Positions 58,618 through 64,000 of a stretch of 64,000 nucleotides of DNA are shown in pieces. The DNA comes from Clostridiales bacterium (GTDB taxonomy: Bacteria; Bacillota; Clostridia; Christensenellales; Aristaeellaceae). The notes beneath the pieces were generated by a model. That model saw only the letters and a program-made list of their open reading frames with translations, was not told the origin of the DNA and did not search any database. Location: the NCBI GenBank assembly GCA_019420065.1, contig JAHZHX010000006.1:1-64000 (forward strand), written 5' to 3'. The first letter of the stretch is position 1. Each line of letters begins with the position of its first letter. Both the position numbers and the translations under genes were made by a program.

Positions 58618-60434
58618 CAGTACACCTCAAAATTGAACAGATGGGCTACGGAGGAGCCATAGTCTTCAACCTTCAATTCACTCTGGTAGGTAGACAGGGG
58701 AATGAAGCGAACGGCCTTGGCGGTAATGTTCAGCGGCTGCTTGATGAAGCGCTGATGGTTATCCGCCGTTTCGTATACGGTGCTCCATACGCCGTTTTCG
58801 TCCTGCGCTTCGATTTTGTAGTGCTTAATCAGACACTTGGGGAAACCGAAGGTGGTTTGATTGTGGCTCATGGGATAGAACATGACCGAGGAGGTGTTCA
58901 GGCCGTTGGGGTTGCCTTCCACAAATTCGCGGTTCAGGTCGCTGTCGAGCACCAGACGGAACCCTTCCACATGGGTAGGCGCGTCAAAGGTATAAGTGAC
59001 AGCCTTGTTGGTCTTGCCGAAATAGCCGTTGTCGCAGCCCCAAATACGACGGTCCAGACCGTTAATCAGCGCGGAGCAGTCGCCGTAATCACAGGTAAGC
59101 TTGGCGCTCTGCGCAAGCGGAGAGATCTTGCGGCGCAGGCCGGGCAGGAAGCAGTCGTCTTCCATCAGGGTATTCTGGATTTCCTCGATTTTCTGCGCGC
59201 AAACCTGGCGGGGGTTCAGCCCGTTTTTCACGGCGATGGCCGCGCCCGTGCCGACAGCCTGACCGATCACGCCGATGGTGCCCATCACGCGCGTGGAGCT
59301 GAAGGCAACATGGGAGGCGCTGATGTTGCGGCCCGCGAACATCAGGTTATCGATGTTCTTGGAATACAGGCTGCGGAAGGGGATGGGATAGGGCTCGCTC
59401 AGACGGCGCTTTTGAAGATGCGCGCCGCCCTTGGCATCCATGCGGAAACCGCCGGGCAGGTGGTTGTCGATCTGCCAGCCGCCGTAAGCCACGGTATCCT
59501 CAAAGGGCGTGCAGTTTTCCACGTCGTGCTGGGTGAGGATATAATCGCCCACATAGCGGCGGCTTTCGCGCTTGCCGGGCAGGAAACCGACCCATTCCAG
59601 ATCCCAGTTCTGCGCGCCGTGATCGCCGTGATTTTTGATATGATCCCATACGCCGAAGGCGATCTTGAGCAGTTCGTCGCGCACATCCTCGGTATCGGCA
59701 ATGCTGTCCTGCATGCCGCCCAGTTCGATCCAGTAGAAATTGGTGTTGATGGCGTACAGATCGTGGGGCTTGTTGTTCATCGCGTCGTCATCGGGGAAGC
59801 TGTAAGCCCAGGCCGGCGGCGTATAGGAGATGGCATGATCGGTCTCGCGGCATTGCAGCAGAATGCTCATGCCCATGGTATGGCTGTCCGCCACCTCCAG
59901 GCCGAATTCTTCATTGAAAGCCTTTTTGTCCTCGCGGCCAACGCGGTACTCCGCGCCGGTGAGCGGAGCCAGAATGCTGTCGCCCGAGCTGTCCACATAA
60001 ATCTTGGCCTCGACCTGGTGCCAGGTATAGGTCGTCAGCTGGAAGCCCTTGATGCTCTGAATATGGCCGTTTTCGCATACCGCGTCGCAGCAGGTGCAGT
60101 TGAGCAGCAGGTCGATATTGGGCTCGAAGCGAACCATTTCATAGAGCAGCGCGTCCCAGGTGGTAAAGTTGCGGCGGGGATTGCGGTGCATGTTTTCCAG
60201 CAGCAACTCTTCCATGATGCCGGTTTCCTGCAAATCGCGCACGCGGGTGCCTGCGCCGGAAATCCACATGCGGATTTCGCTGCTGGCATTGCCGCCCAGT
60301 ACGGGACGGTCCTGCATCAGCACAACCTTGGCGCCGTGACGCGCTGCGGAAATGGCGGTGAACATACCGCCGATGCCGCCGCCAACTACGCATACGTCAG
60401 CCTGATGGAGCTTGGTGTTCAGCTTGTTTTCCAT
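58617..60434 (-). CDS. FAD-dependent oxidoreductase (PF12831-type) with C-terminal beta-sandwich
   Basis: A 605-residue soluble oxidoreductase. FAD motif VCVVGGGIGGMFTAISAARHG at residue 13, the second signature LGGNASSEIRMWISGAG, and SGDSILAPLTGAEYRVG for FAD binding continue over about 430 residues. The last 150 residues, with IYGCDNGYF-like WGCDNGYFGKTNKAVTYTF and VEGFRLVLDSDLNRE, look like a galactose-binding/F5-8-type domain. PF12831 proteins in gut bacteria are linked to sugar-acid or polyol oxidation; the substrate is unknown. RBS AAGGAGG precedes the ATG. Confidence 0.85.
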   Translation of the reverse strand: MENKLNTKLHQADVCVVGGGIGGMFTAISAARHGAKVVLMQDRPVLGGNASSEIRMWISGAGTRVRDLQETGIMEELLLENMHRNPRRNFTTWDALLYEMVRFEPNIDLLLNCTCCDAVCENGHIQSIKGFQLTTYTWHQVEAKIYVDSSGDSILAPLTGAEYRVGREDKKAFNEEFGLEVADSHTMGMSILLQCRETDHAISYTPPAWAYSFPDDDAMNNKPHDLYAINTNFYWIELGGMQDSIADTEDVRDELLKIAFGVWDHIKNHGDHGAQNWDLEWVGFLPGKRESRRYVGDYILTQHDVENCTPFEDTVAYGGWQIDNHLPGGFRMDAKGGAHLQKRRLSEPYPIPFRSLYSKNIDNLMFAGRNISASHVAFSSTRVMGTIGVIGQAVGTGAAIAVKNGLNPRQVCAQKIEEIQNTLMEDDCFLPGLRRKISPLAQSAKLTCDYGDCSALINGLDRRIWGCDNGYFGKTNKAVTYTFDAPTHVEGFRLVLDSDLNREFVEGNPNGLNTSSVMFYPMSHNQTTFGFPKCLIKHYKIEAQDENGVWSTVYETADNHQRFIKQPLNITAKAVRFIPLSTYQSELKVEDYGSSVAHLFNFEVY

Positions 60435-60458
60435 GATCTTGTATCCTCCTTGAAATTC

Positions 60459-61142
60459 TTATTGACCAAACAGCGCTTCTTCCAGTGCAAACATCGTCGG
60501 CACGGAATAGGTGGCGCGGGGATTTTCGGTATAACGCCAGCCCAGCAGGCAGGCATCCATGCCATAATTCAGCGCGCCGTCCACATCGGAAACAGGGTTA
60601 TCGCCTACAAAGAGCGCCTTCTTTTTGTCCGTTTCGCCGCTGAGGGTGAAAATGTGGTCGAAGTAGGCATAACTGGGCTTCATGGCGCCTACCTCATCGG
60701 CGGAGAATTTGCCGTTGAGATACTTGTCAAGCCCCGCGCCGGCAACGCGGCCGTTCATCGTCGCGCCCACGCCGTTGGAGGCAGTGTAGACCTTGACGCC
60801 GTTTTCACGCAGGCGCGCCAGCAGATGATCGGCGCCCGGCATGGGGTCGATGGCGGTGGACCAGCGTTCCAGAAACCAGGGGGAAACTTCCTCGGGCGTT
60901 TTGAAATAAGGATAGATTTTGAAAAGCTCCTCAAAACGCATGACTTCCAGCTGTTTGCGGGTGATCTCGCCCGCATCCAGGTGCACCCACAGCTCGCGGT
61001 TGATGCGGCGATAGGTCTCGGTCACTTCATCGCCCACTGTCTGTCCCTGAAGCGCGTACAGATCCTTGATCATGCGCCGTTCTGAGGTGGGGGTGTCCAT
61101 CAGACAGTTGTCAATGTCAAAAAAAACGGTTGTGTACTTCAA
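60459..61142 (-). CDS. HAD-superfamily hydrolase
   Basis: A 227-residue phosphatase of the YjjG/PGP-like branch: motif I VFFDIDNCLMDTP (Asp8, Asp10), motif II VYTASNG, motif III Lys in NGKFSADEVGAMKPSYAYF and motif IV FVGDNPVSDVDGA. The start is TTG with GGAGGAG upstream. Second in the LacI operon, 26 bases after lacI-type gene end, so it probably dephosphorylates an intermediate of the same pathway. Confidence 0.9.
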   Translation of the reverse strand: MKYTTVFFDIDNCLMDTPTSERRMIKDLYALQGQTVGDEVTETYRRINRELWVHLDAGEITRKQLEVMRFEELFKIYPYFKTPEEVSPWFLERWSTAIDPMPGADHLLARLRENGVKVYTASNGVGATMNGRVAGAGLDKYLNGKFSADEVGAMKPSYAYFDHIFTLSGETDKKKALFVGDNPVSDVDGALNYGMDACLLGWRYTENPRATYSVPTMFALEEALFGQ

Positions 61143-61168
61143 GGTGAATCTCCTCCGCGTATAGTATT

Positions 61169-62209
61169 TTATATAGCGATGTGCGGAAGCGTCCGCACGG
61201 AGGCGCGGGAAATGAGCTTGGGGGCAATCAGCAGCTGCTTGGGCGGCTGATCAGGGCTTTGAAGCTGCTGCATCAAAAGCTCGCAGGCGGCGCGGCCGAT
61301 TTCTGTTTTGCCGGATGAAATGCTGGTCAGGGGCGGATAACAGTATTCGGCCAGCAGTCCGTCCTCAAAGCCGATCACGGAAAGCTGCTCCGGGCAACGG
61401 CCTCCCTGCTCCTGGAAGGCGCGCAGCGCGCCCACGGCCATGCAGTCGGCGGCGGCAATGAGCGCGGTAGGCTGCTCGGAAGCGGACAGCAAACGCTGCA
61501 TGGCCAGATACCCGCCTTGGCCGGAAAAGTCCCCTTTTTCAAGGCAACGATCGGGCACAGACAGTCCGCGCCGCCGCATGGCCTGCAAAAAGCCTTTGCG
61601 CTTGAGCGGGGAGCTTTGGCTGCCGTCCGGGCCGTTTATCAGCGCGATGCGGCGATGCCCGTGCGCGTAAAGATGGTCGATGGCCAATTCCATGGCGGCT
61701 TCATAATCGGTATCCACCCAGGACAAGCCGCTGCAGCGGCTGCCGGCCAGCACCGTGGGCAGGGACATGGCGCTTAGACGCTGCGGCAGCGCCGGATCCA
61801 GCATGCCGCCTACCAGGATTACACCGTCGGCCTTTCCGGATAAGCACAGCGGCGGCAGCATGTCTTCTGCCCGCTGGGTTCCCGCCCAGTCGATCATCAG
61901 GCTGTAGCCTTGCGGCAAAGAAGCGCGTTCAATGCTGTATAGCATATCGGAAAGATAGGTGTCCACCGTATCGCAAAAGCCGGTGGAGCCTTCCTCGGGA
62001 TGGGCGATGCAGCGAACGATCCCCAGCACGCGCTGGCGTTTGGTGGCCAGCGAACGCGCAGATGCGTTGGGCACATAGCCCAATTCCTGTACGGCGGCCA
62101 GAACACGCTCTCGCGTCGCGGGGCTGATGCGCGGACTGCCGTTTATGACCAAAGATACTGTCCCGGCAGATACGCCTGCCCGCTGGGCAACGTCGGCTAA
62201 TGTGGCCAT
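61169..62209 (-). CDS. LacI-family transcriptional regulator
   Basis: A 346-residue repressor: HTH MATLADVAQRAGVSAGTVSLVI, hinge helix NASARSLATKR and a periplasmic-binding-protein-like sensor domain. GAGAGGG precedes the ATG; the in-frame longer start is not needed. It heads the operon lacI-type gene, HAD, FAD oxidoreductase, phosphatase, and its promoter overlaps a perfect LacI-type palindrome, so it likely represses itself and the operon until a sugar ligand binds. Confidence 0.95.
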   Translation of the reverse strand: MATLADVAQRAGVSAGTVSLVINGSPRISPATRERVLAAVQELGYVPNASARSLATKRQRVLGIVRCIAHPEEGSTGFCDTVDTYLSDMLYSIERASLPQGYSLMIDWAGTQRAEDMLPPLCLSGKADGVILVGGMLDPALPQRLSAMSLPTVLAGSRCSGLSWVDTDYEAAMELAIDHLYAHGHRRIALINGPDGSQSSPLKRKGFLQAMRRRGLSVPDRCLEKGDFSGQGGYLAMQRLLSASEQPTALIAAADCMAVGALRAFQEQGGRCPEQLSVIGFEDGLLAEYCYPPLTSISSGKTEIGRAACELLMQQLQSPDQPPKQLLIAPKLISRASVRTLPHIAI

Positions 62210-62228
62210 GACACCCTCTCCCCATGCG

Positions 62229-62281
62229 TTAAAGCGCTTTAATTTCGTGTTTATTATAAAATGAGCCGCGATGAACGTCAA
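62229..62281 (-). promoter_or_regulatory. LacI-operon promoter with perfect palindromic operator
   Basis: Minus-strand TTGACG (62276-62281), 17 bases, TATAAT (62253-62258). Just downstream of the -10 lies TTAAAGCGCTTTAA (62229-62242), a perfect 14-bp palindrome of LacI/CcpA type, in the right place to block initiation. Confidence 0.8.
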
Positions 62282-62337
62282 GGCGTTTTGTGACATAAGC
62301 TGTACACAAAATGCGTATTAGAAAAATTTTTTTAGCT

Positions 62338-62366
62338 GGGAACAAAAGGACGGGTTTATCAGTCAA
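62338..62366 (+). promoter_or_regulatory. Likely ECF-type (autoregulated) promoter
   Basis: GGGAAC (62338-62343), 17 bases, AGTCAA (62361-62366): the GAAC/GTC pattern of promoters read by ECF sigma factors, placed just before the sigma gene, 35 bases from its ATG. Confidence 0.6.
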
Positions 62367-62401
62367 ATATAGGAAGAGAAAGTTTGAAAGGAGGGCGCCT
62401 G

Positions 62402-62890
62402 ATGGAGAAAGAGGCTTTTGAAAAGCGATTGCTGTCGCTTGGCGGCGCGATGTATCGTGTGGCCGCCAGCATCTTGCCCCGTCAGTGCGACCGCGAGGAT
62501 GCCATTCAGGAAAGCATCCTGACCGCGCTGCAAAAGCGGGGATGCCTGCGGGATGAAAAAGCAATGCGCGCTTGGGTTATGCGGATCCTGGTCAATAATT
62601 GCTATGACATTTTGCGGGAGCAGAAGCGGGAAACAAGTACGGATATACTGCCGGAACCGAAGGAGGTTTGGGAATCGCCGCCCGATGCTGATCTGATGCT
62701 GCGCGACATGCTGCTGGCCCTGCCGGAGGAATACCGTCTGCTTTTGGTTCTGTGCTATGTGGAAGGATACAAAATACGCGAAATTGCCGAGATTTTGCAT
62801 TTGCCGCAGGGGACGGTGCAATCAAGGCTGCACCGTGCCAAGCGGATGCTCGCGCAGGATATGGTATTGGAAAAGGAGGGGAAACGATGA
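62402..62890 (+). CDS. ECF-type RNA polymerase sigma factor
   Basis: A 162-residue sigma-70 family member with only regions 2 and 4. Region 2: REDAIQESILTALQ and RAWVMRILVNNCYDILRE; region 4: LPEEYRLLLVLCYVEGYK then REIAEILHLPQGTVQSRLHR. AAAGGAGGG precedes the chosen ATG. The stop overlaps the next gene by four bases (ATGA), the classic sigma/anti-sigma coupling. Confidence 0.95.
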   Translation: MEKEAFEKRLLSLGGAMYRVAASILPRQCDREDAIQESILTALQKRGCLRDEKAMRAWVMRILVNNCYDILREQKRETSTDILPEPKEVWESPPDADLMLRDMLLALPEEYRLLLVLCYVEGYKIREIAEILHLPQGTVQSRLHRAKRMLAQDMVLEKEGKR

Positions 62891-63603
62891 AAAGGGTATA
62901 TCTGAGCCGCGCTTTTGGCAGCACGCCGAAAACGGTGTATAAACGGATCGAGCACACATTTAAGATGCCCCTGCCGCCGGAGAAAAAAGAGGGGCCGGAA
63001 GCGGAGACGGAGGAAGCGGCGCAAAGCGACCTAAAGATCGTTTCTTCCGGCGCGAGGCTCCGCGTTTCTGTGCTGGTGGCGCTGGCATCGGCATTGTTGA
63101 TTCTGACCGCCGTGCTGGTTCTGGAACCGGGCAAGAAGGGCGACGGCAACAGCCGCGCGCAGTATCTGGCGAAGGCCACGGGCAGTCTCAATCTCTCGCA
63201 GGCAGCCGCGGCGCTTCCGGGAGTCAATATAACGCTGTCGCAGGCATATGCGGATGCGGAGAAGGTGCGGGCGACGGCCGAATTTGTACTGACGGAACCA
63301 GGGGAGGCGCATTATTTCTGGTATGACGGCAAGTCGCTGCCGGCGCAGTTCCCGGAAGTAAACGCGCAAAACGGCGAAACTGTGTATTATATTAACTGCG
63401 CCCTGAGCTGGGAGGAAGGGGAAATGCAGATGATGAGCGATTTGGCCAGCCCGCAGACAACGGATAATGGCGAGCTTTCGGTGATGATGGCAGGCGCGTG
63501 GGATACGGAGGAGGAAAGGCGTGAGGTGATATGCCGCGCGGTAAGTGTGCGCGCGAACGCGGATGGCAGACGTAAGCTACGCGGAAATTCCTGTGGTGTT
63601 TGA
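62887..63603 (+). CDS. Putative membrane anti-sigma factor
   Basis: A 238-residue protein with a cytoplasmic N-terminal part (about 1-55, no zinc CxxC motif seen), one membrane helix (about 59-80, VSVLVALASALLILTAVLVL) and an extracytoplasmic domain with FVLTEPGEAHYFWYDG and TVYYINCALSWEEGEMQM. Layout and coupling to the ECF gene indicate its regulator, probably releasing sigma on an envelope signal. The outside domain is shorter than in DUF4179 anti-sigma factors. Confidence 0.78.
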   Translation: MKRVYLSRAFGSTPKTVYKRIEHTFKMPLPPEKKEGPEAETEEAAQSDLKIVSSGARLRVSVLVALASALLILTAVLVLEPGKKGDGNSRAQYLAKATGSLNLSQAAAALPGVNITLSQAYADAEKVRATAEFVLTEPGEAHYFWYDGKSLPAQFPEVNAQNGETVYYINCALSWEEGEMQMMSDLASPQTTDNGELSVMMAGAWDTEEERREVICRAVSVRANADGRRKLRGNSCGV

Positions 63604-63638
63604 GCTTGCAAAACGTCAATGACAGAGAAAAGCATATG

Positions 63639-63674
63639 AAAAGGCGCTGCCGGTCAATTTCGGCAGCGCCTTTG
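63639..63674 (-). terminator. Terminator of groL
   Basis: AAGGCGCTGCCG pairs with CGGCAGCGCCTT; the minus strand continues TTTTC after the stem, fitting the end of groL. Confidence 0.75.
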
Positions 63675-63690
63675 AAGTTGAAACTATGTT

Positions 63691-64000
63691 TTAGTACATG
63701 CCGCCGCCCATGCCGGGATTGCCGGCGGGGGCTGCCGGTTCGGGCGCGGGGATGTCGGTTACCAGGGACTCGGTGGTCAGCACCATTGCCGCCACGCTGG
63801 AGGCGTTCTGCAAAGCGCTGCGGGTCACCTTGGTCGGGTCGATGATGCCGCGTTCAAACATGTCTACATATTCGCCCTTGAGCGCGTCATAGCCATAATC
63901 GGGACGGTTGCGGCGGCGGATATTCTCAATGATAACGCTGCCGTCGATACCGGCGTTGCGGGCAATCTGACGCATGGGTTCTTCCATGGCGGACAGGATG
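63691..64000 (-). CDS. groL: 60 kDa chaperonin GroEL, C-terminal part (cut by window edge)
   Basis: The last ~102 residues of Gro[65 protein letters not shown] and the Gly/Met tail ending GMGGGMY. The reading frame is open to the window edge; the rest lies to the right. Confidence 0.97.
   Translation of the reverse strand, partial: ILSAMEEPMRQIARNAGIDGSVIIENIRRRNRPDYGYDALKGEYVDMFERGIIDPTKVTRSALQNASSVAAMVLTTESLVTDIPAPEPAAPAGNPGMGGGMY

Noticed and set aside
58641..61085. An 814-codon open frame on the plus strand opposite the FAD oxidoreductase and HAD genes
   Set aside because: It is antisense to two well-conserved enzymes, has no ribosome-binding site and no recognisable protein motif. The high GC content makes such long empty frames common.

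Overview
This window looks like chromosome from a spore-forming, fairly high-GC member of the Clostridia (Bacillota). Evidence: a yybS-like/rplI/dnaB block, an IreB-RuvX-DUF1292 block, an L10-leader-controlled rplJL pair, a SipL-like spore-coat morphogenetic protein, a YhcN/YlaJ-type lipoprotein, a Spo0A-type DNA-binding domain, strong GGAGG ribosome-binding sites and frequent TTG/GTG starts. The long Ala-rich linkers, TPTP spacers and MKK-type secreted binding proteins would fit a gut lineage such as Christensenellales, but that placement is only a guess. I see no rRNA, tRNA, CRISPR array, phage or insertion sequence.

Layout. 1-1.5 kb: a MATE exporter broken by a frameshift. 1.5-7 kb (+): replication/translation operon DUF2232-rplI-dnaB-yhaM-like-mnmE. 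7-9 kb: divergent galM and a VanY-like peptidase. 9-12 kb (-): an RNA-methylase-like gene overlapping a strongly diverged Rho-like gene that has lost key ATPase residues and carries a Gln/Asn-rich segment. 12-13.6 kb: SipL-like gene. 13.6-20.3 kb (-): long run surE, RpiR regulator, HI0933 flavoprotein, exonuclease, nucleoside kinase, sporulation-type lipoprotein, small membrane protein. 20.3-24.4 kb: unknown protein, a short Spo0A-like regulator with a degenerate receiver, a PadR/DUF2812 pair behind a palindromic promoter, TraX, small proteins. 24.4-31 kb: secreted putative cysteine peptidase, Asp-box propeller, rplJL, gpsA-like gene, secreted PIG-L-like protein. 31-36 kb (-): DUF1292, ruvX, ireB, AI-2E permease, a 47-aa Met/Cys-rich protein, PRC-barrel protein, MFS transporter, rpiB. 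35.7-39.5 kb (+): large membrane glycosyltransferase-like protein, 84-aa protein, GtrA, class II aldolase. 39.6-47 kb (+): two ABC importers. 47-50 kb: PhnP-like hydrolase, ribulokinase. 50-53 kb: DUF3343 and cysteine-desulfurase-like pair, L,D-transpeptidase. 53-58 kb (+): rdgB, phosphoesterase, two unknowns, ABC exporter, nucleotidyltransferase. 58-62.3 kb (-): a LacI-led operon with HAD phosphatase, FAD oxidoreductase and histidine phosphatase. 62.3-63.6 kb: ECF sigma/anti-sigma pair. The right edge cuts groL.

The most unusual items are the Rho-like pseudo-ATPase with a prion-like segment, the Spo0A-like protein without a normal receiver pocket, an ABC permease with a large extra N-terminal domain, a nested-hairpin intergenic element, and a recurrent TTGC-type -35 box at many promoters. 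Function calls rest on motif recognition by eye; no database search was run. Starts were moved from the longest reading frame to the start codon that has a good Shine-Dalgarno sequence.
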